Assembly (NCBI RefSeq): GCF_000518545.1
Contig: NZ_JADU01000001.1
Location: 331,370-395,369, forward strand
Reading direction: 5' to 3'
Length of the DNA stretch: 64,000 nt
From: Hallella seregens ATCC 51272
GTDB lineage: Bacteria; Bacteroidota; Bacteroidia; Bacteroidales; Bacteroidaceae
Position numbers and translations under genes: made by a program. The notes below the pieces were generated by a model. That model was given only the letters and a program-made list of their open reading frames with translations, did no database searches and had not been told where the DNA came from. Every line of letters begins with the position of its first letter. The stretch's first letter is position 1. Of this stretch, positions 1 through 8,978 are shown one piece after another.

Positions 1-833
1 AGCGCGGCCGCGTCGGCCGGCGTCACTGCCGACTGCAGGATGCTGCCCTTGTATTGCAGGGTGGGGAGTTCCAGCTGCTTGCCGTCCATCTGGTAGGTGG
101 CCGTGATGTCGCCCAGCGACAGCCGCGTGGCGGGCATCTCGAGGACAAAGTCGTGCAGCCGGGCCGTCCGCCGGTTGGCTGCGAGGCGCAGCGTCAGCTG
201 TCGCACGTCGAGCCCCGAGGTCTCGCGCAGCGCAATCTTCCTGACGTTCAGGTTCACCGAGTCGTCGCGCAGTGCATTTAAAATAAGGTGTGCGCTGATA
301 TTGCTCACGTGCAGATGGTGCAGATCCAGCCCCGGACGGGCGGGCTGGTCCAGCCGGTCGTAGCTCACTTCGCCGTGACGGATGACCAAACTGTTGATTT
401 CGAGGTCGAGCGGGGTGTGCCGTGTGGTGTCCTTGGAGGCCAGAGAGTCGAGTACAAACTGATAGTTGGGGCGGGCGTCGGCCGTGGCTTGGCAGAGTCT
501 GGCCTTCAATCCGAAGAGCTGGGCCGAGGTGACGGAGATGCGACCCTCCATCAAGGCCACGTAATCCAGCTTGGCCGAGAGCCGCGTGGCGCGCAGCATT
601 TCCTTGCCCTGCTGGTCGAGCAGCCGCACGTCGTCGATGACAACGCGGTTGAGCAGTCCCAGGTCCACACGCCCCACCCACACCTTCGTGCCCAGTTTCT
701 GTGCGAGTGCCGAGGCTACCTGCGACCCGATGAACGACTGCGCGACAGGAATGTTGACAAAGATGGCGATGCCCAGATACAGTCCTGCCAGGAGCCATAT
801 CAGGGCGTTGACGGTGTGTTTAAGTCTTTTCAA
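1..833 (-). CDS. TamB-like translocation/assembly protein, 5' part (C-terminus outside window)
   Basis: The minus strand is open from base 833 to the left edge without a stop. The N-terminus is basic (LKRLKHTVNALIWLLAG) and followed by one hydrophobic segment, giving an inner-membrane anchor facing the periplasm. It continues with AsmA/TamB-like beta-rich sequence such as DLEINSLVIRHGEVSYD. Bacteroidetes TamB proteins are about 1500 residues, so roughly 275 residues are present here. The family is a periplasm-spanning protein linked to outer-membrane biogenesis and lipid transfer. The start is uncertain: TTG at 833 directly follows a -7 box (TAAATTTG, 849-842), which would give an almost leaderless mRNA, whereas the in-frame ATG at 866 would lie upstream of that box. 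The family is clear; the start is a judgement. Confidence 0.8.
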   Translation of the reverse strand, partial: MKRLKHTVNALIWLLAGLYLGIAIFVNIPVAQSFIGSQVASALAQKLGTKVWVGRVDLGLLNRVVIDDVRLLDQQGKEMLRATRLSAKLDYVALMEGRISVTSAQLFGLKARLCQATADARPNYQFVLDSLASKDTTRHTPLDLEINSLVIRHGEVSYDRLDQPARPGLDLHHLHVSNISAHLILNALRDDSVNLNVRKIALRETSGLDVRQLTLRLAANRRTARLHDFVLEMPATRLSLGDITATYQMDGKQLELPTLQYKGSILQSAVTPADAAA

Positions 834-886
834 ACAGGTTGCAAATTTAAAAAAAATAATGCCCATACTGAAATAAAAGCCCGTTT

Positions 887-920
887 TTTGTCACAATTAA
901 GCTATTTTTGGCTAAATTTG
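887..920 (+). promoter_or_regulatory. Promoter of the nqr operon
   Basis: TTTG at 887-890 and TAAATTTG at 913-920 are separated by 22 bases, one more than the usual Bacteroidetes spacing of 19-21. Transcription would start near 925, leaving a leader of about 110 bases before nqrA. It lies back to back with the -7 box of the TamB-like gene. Confidence 0.6.
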
Positions 921-1038
921 CATCGCATTTTGCATGGCGACATGCAGGGAATTACAAGAATTTGAATGTTTCACAGGGTGATTACTGATGCGCATGCCAT
1001 TAAAATGTCACATTATCAACTAACAATTATAGATTTCT

Positions 1039-2391
1039 ATGGCAAATGTAATTAAGTTGCGAAAGGGCTTAGACATTAACCTGAAAGGCAGGGCCGCGGA
1101 AAAAAAGGTGGAGATAGCGTGCTCTGCGGAGTACGCATTGATGCCCGAAGACTTTGTCGGCGTCACCCCGAAGGTGGCCGTCAAGGAGGGCGATCACGTC
1201 TTGGCCGGCGAGGCTCTGTTCCTGAACAAGGCATGCCCCGAGGTGAAGTTTGCCTCTCCCGTGAGCGGAACGGTTGTGTCCGTGGTTCGGGGCGAGCGTC
1301 GCAAGGTGCTTTGCGTCAAGGTCAAGGCCGACGCACAGCAGGAGGCGCACGACTTTGGGCGCATGGATGCCGGCGCGCTTGACGGCGAGGGCGTCCGCCA
1401 GGCGTTGCTCGATGCGGGCCTCTTCGGCTATATTGGCCAGCTGCCTTATGCTGTCTCGGCCACGCCCGACACCACGCCCAAGGCCGTCTTCGTCTCGGCT
1501 CTGCGCGACATGCCGCTGGCCGGCGACTTCGAGTTTGAACTCCAAGGCAACGAAGAGGCATTCCAAGTGGGCATCACAGCCCTCTCGCGCATGGCTCCCG
1601 TGTATTTGGGTATTGGCGCGCGGCAGTCGGCCCCGGCCCTCACGGGTGTGAAGAATGCCGAGCTCCACGTGTTCGACGGGCCTTGCCCCGCCGGCAATGT
1701 AGGCGTGCAGGTCAACCACGTTGCACCCGTCAACAAGGGCGAAGTGGTGTGGACAGTGGATCCCACGGCGGTCATTTTCTTCGGCCGTCTGTTCCTCACC
1801 GGCCGTGTAGACCTGCGTCGCACGGTGGCCATTGCCGGCAGCTGCGTCAGCGAGCCTGTGTATGCCGACGTGCTGGTGGGCACGCCGCTGGCCGACCTTT
1901 TGGCCGGACGCGTGGCCTCTGCAGGGCATGTACGCATTCTCAACGGCAATCCGCTCACGGGCCGCAAGACCGGCATCGACGGCTATCTGGGGGCTCACAC
2001 CTCAGAGGTGACGGTCATTCCCGAGGGCGACGACCGCGACGAGATGCTGGGATGGATACTCCCGCGCACCAACGATTTCTCGGTGTCGCGCAGCTATTTC
2101 TCCTGGCTTCAGGGCAAGAGCAAGGCCTACGACCTCGACGCCCGCATCAAGGGCGGCGAGCGTCACCTGATTATGAGTGGCGAGTACGACCGTGTGTTGC
2201 CCATGGATATCTATGGCGAATATCTGATAAAGGCCATCATCGCCGGCGATATAGACAAGCAAGAGCAGCTCGGCATCTATGAAGTGAGCCCCGAAGACTT
2301 CGCTCTGGCCGAGTTCGTGGACTCCTCGAAGCTGCCGCTCCAGCAGATTGTGAGGGCGGGTCTCGACACGCTCCGCAAGGAGAACGCCTGA
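1039..2391 (+). CDS. nqrA: Na+-translocating NADH:quinone reductase subunit A
   Basis: NqrA is the peripheral subunit of the six-subunit Na+-NQR complex, which oxidises NADH, reduces quinone and pumps Na+ out of the cell. The 450-residue length matches the family (about 446 in Vibrio). The N-terminus carries a lipoyl/barrel-sandwich-like segment (VKEGDHVLAGEALF, around 50-65) followed by the SLBB-type region. It is the first gene of nqrABCDEF, with 45 bases to nqrB, and starts with ATG about 110 bases after the predicted transcription start. The identification rests on sequence similarity and on the complete operon order. Confidence 0.97.
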   Translation: MANVIKLRKGLDINLKGRAAEKKVEIACSAEYALMPEDFVGVTPKVAVKEGDHVLAGEALFLNKACPEVKFASPVSGTVVSVVRGERRKVLCVKVKADAQQEAHDFGRMDAGALDGEGVRQALLDAGLFGYIGQLPYAVSATPDTTPKAVFVSALRDMPLAGDFEFELQGNEEAFQVGITALSRMAPVYLGIGARQSAPALTGVKNAELHVFDGPCPAGNVGVQVNHVAPVNKGEVVWTVDPTAVIFFGRLFLTGRVDLRRTVAIAGSCVSEPVYADVLVGTPLADLLAGRVASAGHVRILNGNPLTGRKTGIDGYLGAHTSEVTVIPEGDDRDEMLGWILPRTNDFSVSRSYFSWLQGKSKAYDLDARIKGGERHLIMSGEYDRVLPMDIYGEYLIKAIIAGDIDKQEQLGIYEVSPEDFALAEFVDSSKLPLQQIVRAGLDTLRKENA

Positions 2392-2436
2392 ACCTGGCCA
2401 TCCGTTAACTATAACAGAAGTAATCCAAATTGCAAA

Positions 2437-3597
2437 ATGAGTGCATTAAAGAAATATTTTGAGGGCATCAAACCCCACTTCGAGGATGGAGGTCGGCTCC
2501 ATGCTTTCCGGAGTGTTTTCGAGGGTTTCGAGAGCTTCCTCTTTGTGCCCAATGCCACATCGGCCACCGGAGCCAGCATCCACGATGCCATCGACTCGAA
2601 GCGCATCATGAGTTTTGTGGTCATTGCGCTGGTTCCGGCCATGCTCTTCGGCATGTACAACGTGGGCTATCAAAACGCCCTGGCTGCCGGTCAGCTGGCG
2701 CAGACCGGCTTTTTGCCGATGTTCTGCTACGGTTTTCTGGCCGTGTTGCCCAAGATTCTGGTGAGCTACATCGTCGGTCTGGGCATCGAATTTGCTTGGG
2801 CCCAGTGGAAACACAAAGAGATACAGGAGGGTTTTCTGGTCTCGGGCATTATCATTCCGCTGATAGTTCCCGTCAACATTCCGTTGTGGATGCTGGCTCT
2901 GGCCGTGGCCTTTGCCGTGATTTTTGCCAAGGAAATCTTTGGCGGGACGGGCATGAACGTGTTTAATGTGGCTGTCGCCGCCCGCATGTTCCTCTTCTTT
3001 TCCTATCCCAGCCAGATGACGGGCGACAAGGTATGGATCTGCCAGCACGGCATCCTGGGACTGGGTTATGACCTGCCCGACGGCTTCACGGCCGCCACGC
3101 CGCTCGGCGAGATAGGGCAGGGCATCGTGCCCGATGCCAGTTTGGCCGACATGGTCATGGGCTTTATCCCCGGCTCCATCGGCGAGACCTCGGTCATTGC
3201 CATTGCCATTGGGGCGGTGATTCTGCTCTGGACCGGCATCGCCAGCTGGAAAACCATGCTTAGTGTCTTCGTGGGCGGCATTGTCATGGCCCTTGTTTTC
3301 ACGGCCGCCGGCTCCACGCAGACTCCCTGGTACGAGCATTTGGTGCTTGGAGGTTTCTGTTTCGGTGCCGTGTTCATGGCCACCGACCCCGTGACTTCGG
3401 CGCGCACCGAGACCGGCAAATACGTCTACGGATTCTTCGTCGGCGCGCTGGCCATCATTGTTCGTGTCATGAATCCGGGCTATCCCGAGGGCATGATGCT
3501 GGCCATCTTCTTCGGCAACATGTTTGCGCCGCTGATTGATTTCTGCGTCGTTCAGTCCAACATCTCGAAGCGTGCCAGGCGTGCGAGCCGTCAATAA
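2437..3597 (+). CDS. nqrB: Na+-translocating NADH:quinone reductase subunit B
   Basis: This integral membrane subunit carries a covalent FMN and forms part of the Na+ path. The protein is 386 residues with about ten hydrophobic segments. The flavinylation motif is visible as TAATPL; the FMN-accepting threonine should be Thr221. FMN is attached by the ApbE flavin transferase, which is not encoded in this window. It is second in the operon, 45 bases after nqrA and 49 before nqrC, with a soluble N-terminal region of about 55 residues as usual. Confidence 0.97.
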   Translation: MSALKKYFEGIKPHFEDGGRLHAFRSVFEGFESFLFVPNATSATGASIHDAIDSKRIMSFVVIALVPAMLFGMYNVGYQNALAAGQLAQTGFLPMFCYGFLAVLPKILVSYIVGLGIEFAWAQWKHKEIQEGFLVSGIIIPLIVPVNIPLWMLALAVAFAVIFAKEIFGGTGMNVFNVAVAARMFLFFSYPSQMTGDKVWICQHGILGLGYDLPDGFTAATPLGEIGQGIVPDASLADMVMGFIPGSIGETSVIAIAIGAVILLWTGIASWKTMLSVFVGGIVMALVFTAAGSTQTPWYEHLVLGGFCFGAVFMATDPVTSARTETGKYVYGFFVGALAIIVRVMNPGYPEGMMLAIFFGNMFAPLIDFCVVQSNISKRARRASRQ

Positions 3598-3646
3598 GTG
3601 GCGGATGATATAATAATAAGGTGTACATCGCATGAATTTATAAGGC

Positions 3647-4348
3647 ATGAAAACAAATTCCAATTCCTATACCATCATCTATTCTGCCGTGCTGGTGGTC
3701 ATCGTGGCTTTCCTGTTGGCATTCGTCTTCCAGGCGCTCAAGCCTATGCAGGACACCAATGTGGCCCTCGACAAGCAGAAGCAGATACTCTATTCACTCA
3801 ACATTCGCAACCTCGACGATGCTTCCGCCGCTGCCAAATACAAGGAGGTAGTCGTGGCCGACGAGGTTATCGATGCTTCCGGAAAGGTGACGCAGCCAGG
3901 CGCGCAGGGCGGAACCTCGGCCGGATTCAAGCTTAACTCGGCCGACTACAAGGCTGGGCGGCTGGCTCTCTACCTCTGCCGGGTGGACGGAAAGACCAAG
4001 TATGTCATCCCCGTTTACGGCATGGGCCTGTGGGGTCCCATCAGCGGATACATCGCACTCAACGATGACAAGGCCACCGTCTATGGTGCCTATTTCAACC
4101 ACGAGGGCGAGACGGCCGGACTGGGAGCCGAAATCAAGGACAGCCAGGCCTGGCAGGAACAGTTCCGGGGCAAGAAGCTGTTCCATGGTACCGACCGCAG
4201 CGGCATCGCCCTCTCGGTGGTCAAGAAGGTGGACGACGCCTCCACGCAGGTCGATGCAGTCACTGGAGCCACGCTCACTTCCAATGGAGTGACCGACATG
4301 CTCAAGGAATGTCTGGGCAAATATATGAACTTCTTAAACGACAAATAA
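3647..4348 (+). CDS. nqrC: Na+-translocating NADH:quinone reductase subunit C
   Basis: NqrC is anchored by one N-terminal helix (about residues 8-28) and exposes a periplasmic FMN-binding domain. The flavinylation motif TGATLTS is present near the C-terminus, with the acceptor expected at Thr209. Length 233 fits the family. It is third in the operon and ends six bases before nqrD, which suggests tight coupling. Confidence 0.96.
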   Translation: MKTNSNSYTIIYSAVLVVIVAFLLAFVFQALKPMQDTNVALDKQKQILYSLNIRNLDDASAAAKYKEVVVADEVIDASGKVTQPGAQGGTSAGFKLNSADYKAGRLALYLCRVDGKTKYVIPVYGMGLWGPISGYIALNDDKATVYGAYFNHEGETAGLGAEIKDSQAWQEQFRGKKLFHGTDRSGIALSVVKKVDDASTQVDAVTGATLTSNGVTDMLKECLGKYMNFLNDK

Positions 4349-4353
4349 AGATT

Positions 4354-4986
4354 ATGGCACTATTTTCAAAACAGAATAAGGAGGTGTTGGGCAATCCGCT
4401 CAACCTGGACAACCCCATTCTCGTCCAGGTGCTCGGCATCTGTTCGGCACTGGCCGTCACCTCGCAGCTCAAACCTGCCATCGTGATGGGTCTGGCCGTG
4501 ACGGTGATCACGGCATTCTCCAACGTCATCATCTCCCTTATCCGCAACACCATCCCCATGCGTATCCGTATCATTGTGCAGCTCGTGGTGGTGGCAGCGT
4601 TGGTGACTATCGTGAGCCAGGTGCTCAAAGCCTTTGCTTATGACGTGAGTGTGCAGCTGTCGGTCTACGTGGGTCTCATCATCACCAACTGCATTCTCAT
4701 GGGTCGGCTGGAGGCCTTTGCCATGATGAACAAACCGTGGCCCAGCTTCCTCGACGGCATTGGCAACGGTCTCGGCTATGCCATGATACTGGTCGTCGTG
4801 GGCTTTGTGCGCGAGTTGGTGGGCCGTGGCACGTTGCTGGGCTTCAAGGTGGTGCCCGATGCCCTGTACGATCTGGGCTATATGAACAACGGAATGATGA
4901 CCATGCCGGCCATGGCCCTCATCCTGTTGGGCTGCGTCATCTGGGTGCACCGTGCCTTTTTTTACAAAGAAGAAGATAACAAGTAA
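4354..4986 (+). CDS. nqrD: Na+-translocating NADH:quinone reductase subunit D
   Basis: NqrD is a six-helix membrane subunit homologous to RnfE and NqrE; together with NqrE it binds a membrane-embedded iron-sulfur centre. The start chosen is the ATG at 4354 ([13 protein letters not shown]), giving 210 residues; an upstream in-frame ATG at 4309 would overlap nqrC by 40 bases and adds non-conserved residues. It ends five bases before nqrE. Confidence 0.96.
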   Translation: MALFSKQNKEVLGNPLNLDNPILVQVLGICSALAVTSQLKPAIVMGLAVTVITAFSNVIISLIRNTIPMRIRIIVQLVVVAALVTIVSQVLKAFAYDVSVQLSVYVGLIITNCILMGRLEAFAMMNKPWPSFLDGIGNGLGYAMILVVVGFVRELVGRGTLLGFKVVPDALYDLGYMNNGMMTMPAMALILLGCVIWVHRAFFYKEEDNK

Positions 4987-4991
4987 TCGTC

Positions 4992-5600
4992 ATGGAACAT
5001 CTCATTAGTCTTTTCTTCAGGTCCATTTTTGTGGACAACATGATATTCGCCTTCTTTCTGGGCATGTGTTCTTTCCTTGCCGTGTCGAAGAATGTGATGA
5101 CTTCGCTGGGCCTTGGAGCCGCTGTCACCTTTGTGCTGGTGGTTACAGTGCCCGTGGATTACCTGCTGCAGACCTGCGTGCTCGACCCTTTGGGGCTGTC
5201 CTATCTCAGCTTCATCCTGTTCATTGCAGTCATTGCCGGCATGGTGCAAATCGTGGAAATGGTGGTCGAACGCTACTCCCCGTCGCTCTATAGTTCGCTG
5301 GGCATCTTCCTGCCGCTCATAGCCGTGAACTGCGCTATCATGGGTGCTTCGCTCTTTATGCAGCAGCGCATCAACATGGATCCCTCGAGCACGCAGTACA
5401 TCGGTTCGGTGTGGGATGCCGTGGTCTATGCTTTCGGCTCCGGCCTCGGCTGGATGCTGGCCATCGTGGCCATGGGTGCCATCCGCGAGAAAATGCAGTA
5501 CAGCGACGTGCCCAAGCCGTTGCAGGGACTGGGCATCACTTTTATTACCGTGGGACTCATGGCCATGGCCATGATGTGTTTCTCGGGACTTAAAATTTAA
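4992..5600 (+). CDS. nqrE: Na+-translocating NADH:quinone reductase subunit E
   Basis: NqrE is a very hydrophobic 202-residue subunit with six predicted helices, homologous to RnfA. The N-terminus [20 protein letters not shown] is typical; the MCSFLAVSK segment carries one of the conserved cysteines of the intramembrane iron centre shared with NqrD. It lies between nqrD (5 bases) and nqrF (9 bases). Confidence 0.97.
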   Translation: MEHLISLFFRSIFVDNMIFAFFLGMCSFLAVSKNVMTSLGLGAAVTFVLVVTVPVDYLLQTCVLDPLGLSYLSFILFIAVIAGMVQIVEMVVERYSPSLYSSLGIFLPLIAVNCAIMGASLFMQQRINMDPSSTQYIGSVWDAVVYAFGSGLGWMLAIVAMGAIREKMQYSDVPKPLQGLGITFITVGLMAMAMMCFSGLKI

Positions 5601-5609
5601 CAACAAGGT

Positions 5610-6881
5610 ATGAACACAACTTTTATATTGAGCAGTGTGGGGGTATTCCTCGTCGTGATACTCCTGCTGGTCATCATTTTGCTGGTGGCCAAGAAGTATC
5701 TTAGTCCCAGCGGCAACGTCACCATCACCATCAACGGTGATAAAGAGCTGGAGGTGGCCCAGGGCGAGAGCCTCATGTCCACGCTCAATGCCAACGGCAT
5801 CTTCCTTCCTTCGGCCTGCGGCGGCAAGGCCAGCTGCGGCCAGTGCAAGGTGCAGGTGCTCGAGGGAGGCGGAGAAATTCTCGACTCGGAGAAGCCACAC
5901 TTCTCGCGCAAGCAGATTAAGGACCACTGGCGGCTGGGTTGCCAGTGCAAGGTAAAGGGCGATTTCAAGATCAAGATCGACGAGTCCATACTCGGTGTGA
6001 AGGAGTGGGAGTGCACCGTCATCTCCAACAAGAACGTGTCTTCGTTTATCAAGGAGTTCAAGGTGGCCCTGCCGCCGGGCGAGCACATGGACTTCGTGCC
6101 GGGCTCGTATGCGCAGATTAAGATTCCGGCCTACGACACCATCGACTACGACCGCGACTTCGACAAGGAACTCATCGGCGAAGATTACATCGGCCCGTGG
6201 AAGCAGTTCAACCTCTTTTCGCTCAAGGCCCACAACCCGGAGCCTACCGTTCGCGCCTACTCCATGGCCAACTACCCGGCCGAGGGCGACATCATCACCC
6301 TCACGGTGCGCATCGCTTCCACGCCGTTCCTGCCTCGACCGCAGGTGGGATTCCAGAATGTACCCACAGGCATCGGCTCTTCCTACATCTTCTCGCTCAA
6401 GCCAGGCGACAAGGTAATGATGAGCGGACCCTACGGCGATTTCCATCCGCACTTCGATTCCAAGCGCGAGATGGTATGGATTGGCGGCGGTGCCGGCATG
6501 GCGCCCCTGCGTGCGCAGATTATGCACATGACCAAGACGCTCCACACCACAGACCGTGAGATGCACTTCTTCTACGGGGCGCGTGCGCTGGGCGAGGCTT
6601 TCTTCCTGGAAGACTTCTGGGAGTTGGAGCGCGAGTTCCCCAATTTCCACTTCCACCTTTCGCTCGACCGCCAGGATCCCAAGGCCGACGCCGCCGGCGT
6701 GAACTATTACACAGGCTTTGCCGTGAACTGCATTCGCGACACCTATCTCAAGGACCACGAGGCCCCCGAAGACTGCGAATATTATCTCTGCGGCCCCCCC
6801 ATGCTCATCAAGACCGTCACCGACTATCTGGATTCGTTGGGTGTGGAAAGCGACAGTATTATGTACGACAATTTTGGCTGA
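5610..6881 (+). CDS. nqrF: Na+-translocating NADH:quinone reductase subunit F (NADH-oxidising)
   Basis: NqrF takes electrons from NADH. It has an N-terminal membrane helix (about 5-27), a plant-type 2Fe-2S ferredoxin domain (Cys70, Cys76, Cys79 and Cys111, spacing as in Vibrio NqrF), an FAD-binding barrel around RAYSMANY, and a C-terminal NADH-binding domain (GGGAGMAPLRAQI; YYLCGPP). At 423 residues it is slightly longer than the Vibrio protein (407-408). It is the last gene of the operon and is followed 20 bases later by a strong hairpin. Confidence 0.97.
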   Translation: MNTTFILSSVGVFLVVILLLVIILLVAKKYLSPSGNVTITINGDKELEVAQGESLMSTLNANGIFLPSACGGKASCGQCKVQVLEGGGEILDSEKPHFSRKQIKDHWRLGCQCKVKGDFKIKIDESILGVKEWECTVISNKNVSSFIKEFKVALPPGEHMDFVPGSYAQIKIPAYDTIDYDRDFDKELIGEDYIGPWKQFNLFSLKAHNPEPTVRAYSMANYPAEGDIITLTVRIASTPFLPRPQVGFQNVPTGIGSSYIFSLKPGDKVMMSGPYGDFHPHFDSKREMVWIGGGAGMAPLRAQIMHMTKTLHTTDREMHFFYGARALGEAFFLEDFWELEREFPNFHFHLSLDRQDPKADAAGVNYYTGFAVNCIRDTYLKDHEAPEDCEYYLCGPPMLIKTVTDYLDSLGVESDSIMYDNFG

Positions 6882-6901
6882 TGGCCGACCGCCATACCCT
6901 T

Positions 6902-6938
6902 GCGGCGGGCCCTCTCTTCGATGGAGAGGGCCCGCCGC
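6902..6938 (+). terminator. Hairpin after the nqr operon
   Basis: A perfect 15-bp stem (GCGGCGGGCCCTCTC, 6902-6916, with its complement at 6924-6938) encloses a 7-base loop. It lies between nqrF and the convergent prs gene and has no T-tract, so it may work in both directions or with Rho. Confidence 0.6.
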
Positions 6939-6989
6939 TACGTTTGCCGTGGCGTGAATAGGGCTGCAAAGGCCCGTCTGAGGCATGCG

Positions 6990-7143
6990 GCGGTGTTGCC
7001 GACGGGCCGCTACGGTGCAGCCGCATTTTCTTTGCGCCGTAATCGCATTGCCGTTACGGTGTAGTCGCGTTGCCGTTACGGCGCAATCGTCCCGCCTTTG
7101 CGCCGTCGTCGCACGGCCGCTACGGGTCGGACGCATGGCCATG
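6990..7143. repeat. 22-bp self-complementary tandem repeat, array 1 (seven units)
   Basis: Units start at 6990, 7012, 7034, 7056, 7078, 7100 and 7122; all are 22 bases with the pattern [A/G]CGsyG... ending CCGTT or similar. The array fills most of the 346-base gap between the convergent nqrF and prs genes. The same repeat occurs at 16419, 31279, 45309 and 52724. No gene is seen in this gap. Confidence 0.85.
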
Positions 7144-7227
7144 TCGGCCGGCATCCGCCAGAACGGCACATCCCGGGCAACGCGATGGCTGCCCGGGATG
7201 TGCGGGATGGCGAGGACTGCGGCGAGC

Positions 7228-8166
7228 CTACACCAGATATTGCGACGAGATGCTCTCGTTGTTCACCACGCGGCGGATGGTCTCGGCAAACATGTCGGCC
7301 ACGCTCAGCTGCTTCACTTTGGAGCAGCGGTGGGTGTAAGGAATGGAGTCTGTGAAGACAATCTCCTGCAGGGCCGAGTCCTGCACACGGTCGCTGGCCG
7401 GGCCGCTCATGACGCAATGGGAGGCGCATGCACGCACGCTCAGGGCGCCGGCGGCCGTCATGATGTCGGCGGCCTTGGTGATGGTGCCGGCCGTGTCGAC
7501 CATGTCGTCCACGATGACCACGTTCTTGCCCTTCACCTCACCGATGATCTGCATGCTGTCCACCACGTTGGCGCGGGCGCGTGTCTTGTTGCAGAGCACG
7601 AGCGGGCAGCCCAGATACTTGGCATAAGTGTTGGCGCGCTTGGAGCCGCCAACGTCTGGCGAGGCTACGACGAGGTCTTCGAGGTGCAGGCCTTGCAGGT
7701 AGGGCAGGATGACGCCCGAGGCGTAGAGGTGGTCCACGGGCACGTTGAAGAAGCCTTGAATCTGGTCAGCATGGAGGTCCATGGTGATGAGGCGGTCGAT
7801 GCCTGCCACGCTCAAAAGGTCGGCCACGAGCTTGGCGCCGATGCTCACGCGGGGCTTGTCCTTGCGGTCTTGACGGGCCCATCCGAAATAAGGAATGACG
7901 GCAATGATGTTGCGTGCCGAGGCGCGCTTGGCGGCATCAATCATCAGCAGCAGCTCCATCAGGTTGTCGGAGTTGGGGAAAGTGCTTTGTACCAGAAAGA
8001 CATCGCGGCCGCGGATAGACTCCTCGTAGGACACGGCGAACTCGCCATCTGAGAACTTGGTAACCACCAAGTTGCCTAAAGGACAACCCAGACTGGCGCA
8101 GATTTTCTCTGCAAGGTATCTCGTGCTCGTGCCCGAGAAGACCAAAAAAGAGCTGTTTTCACTCAT
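7228..8166 (-). CDS. prs: Ribose-phosphate pyrophosphokinase (PRPP synthetase)
   Basis: Prs transfers pyrophosphate from ATP to ribose 5-phosphate, giving PRPP for purine, pyrimidine, His, Trp and NAD synthesis in the cytoplasm. The 312-residue protein has the N-terminal FSDGE and ATP-binding YFGWARQDRK segments, the DLHADQ motif (about 130-135) and the PRPP-binding loop VIVDDMVDTAGT (about 218-229). It is 73 bases downstream of the ThiE-like gene on the same strand and probably cotranscribed, since no good promoter is visible in the gap. Confidence 0.97.
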   Translation of the reverse strand: MSENSSFLVFSGTSTRYLAEKICASLGCPLGNLVVTKFSDGEFAVSYEESIRGRDVFLVQSTFPNSDNLMELLLMIDAAKRASARNIIAVIPYFGWARQDRKDKPRVSIGAKLVADLLSVAGIDRLITMDLHADQIQGFFNVPVDHLYASGVILPYLQGLHLEDLVVASPDVGGSKRANTYAKYLGCPLVLCNKTRARANVVDSMQIIGEVKGKNVVIVDDMVDTAGTITKAADIMTAAGALSVRACASHCVMSGPASDRVQDSALQEIVFTDSIPYTHRCSKVKQLSVADMFAETIRRVVNNESISSQYLV

Positions 8167-8239
8167 TTCGTTCAGCGTTATGATTTATGGTGTTGTGTTA
8201 ATGGTCGTTGGGGGTGTTGGTTTTGGCGGCTGCGGTGCC

Positions 8240-8848
8240 TCAGTAGACGGCGCGGCGCAACCTCCCGAAGTGGCTGATGAGGTCCTTGAAATCGGCTTGG
8301 TTGTGGATGTTGAACCGGTTCCACAGGTCGCCGCAGACCACTACGCCGCCGAAACCCAGCTGCCGGGCCACGCCGATGTTGTCGATGCCCATGCCGCCCA
8401 GTGCGTAGACGTGGCGGTCGATGAGGCTCTGCGCCGAGGCTTCTTCGAGCTGACGCAGGGTGAAGTTGGATTTTTCGTCGGGAAATTCAATGCAGTCGAA
8501 GATGTTTTTCAGGAACACATACTTCGATTTTTTCTTCATTGTTTTGAGTTGTGACAGGTCGGTGCACGTGCGGCTCACGTCGCCTTTGTAGCCCTGTGGC
8601 ACGTCTTCCGCGGCATTGTCCAAGTGAATGCCGCCGAGTTTGTACTCGCCTTTGAGGTAGTAATGGCCGTGGACGCTGATTCTGCGGTAGTAATCCTCGG
8701 GTATCAGGGAGAGCAGACGCTCTGCATAAAGAGGCGATGACCCCGGCTTGTACAGGTGCAGGCTGTCCATTCCCTCGTCAAAGAGAGTCGTGAGTATTTT
8801 GTCTTCCTCCACAAAGAATGTGGATTTGGTCATGATTATCAATTTCAT
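8240..8848 (-). CDS. ThiE/TenI-like thiamine phosphate synthase family protein
   Basis: This 202-residue protein resembles the TIM-barrel thiamine phosphate synthase/TenI family common in Bacteroidales (FVEEDKILTTLFDEGMDSLH; YKPGSSP; HALGG-like YALGGMGIDNI; GFGGVVVCGDLW). The C-terminal GG...G phosphate-binding pattern is present, but the classical substrate motifs of ThiE are not well preserved (GIHLDN instead of GVHLGQ), so activity as a thiamine phosphate synthase is uncertain. ATG at 8848 was chosen because a promoter lies at 8902-8932; the ATG at 8833 is an alternative. It precedes prs and is divergent from nspC. Confidence 0.75.
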   Translation of the reverse strand: MKLIIMTKSTFFVEEDKILTTLFDEGMDSLHLYKPGSSPLYAERLLSLIPEDYYRRISVHGHYYLKGEYKLGGIHLDNAAEDVPQGYKGDVSRTCTDLSQLKTMKKKSKYVFLKNIFDCIEFPDEKSNFTLRQLEEASAQSLIDRHVYALGGMGIDNIGVARQLGFGGVVVCGDLWNRFNIHNQADFKDLISHFGRLRRAVY

Positions 8849-8901
8849 CGTTGATATCTTTCGTCGCTGACGTCGCGCGCCGCCTATGCCGTTTTCGTGT
8901 G

Positions 8902-8932
8902 CAAATGTAGGAATTTTCCTTTGAATCCGCAA
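8902..8932 (-). promoter_or_regulatory. Promoter of the ThiE-like gene and prs
   Basis: On the minus strand TTG (8932-8930) and TACATTTG (8909-8902) are separated by 20 bases, fitting the Bacteroidetes consensus. Confidence 0.6.
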
Positions 8933-8978
8933 TATTATTGGAAAATAAAACCTAACTTTGCATGAAAAGACAGACAAA

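Noticed and set aside
6990..7143. Possible CRISPR array from regular 22-bp repeats
   Set aside because: Units are directly adjacent with no spacers, are only 22 bases and imperfect, and no cas genes are present.
4962..7169. 735-codon minus-strand ORF across nqrE and nqrF
   Set aside because: Low-complexity His/Gly-rich antisense frame that also crosses the 22-bp repeats; both nqr genes are certain.
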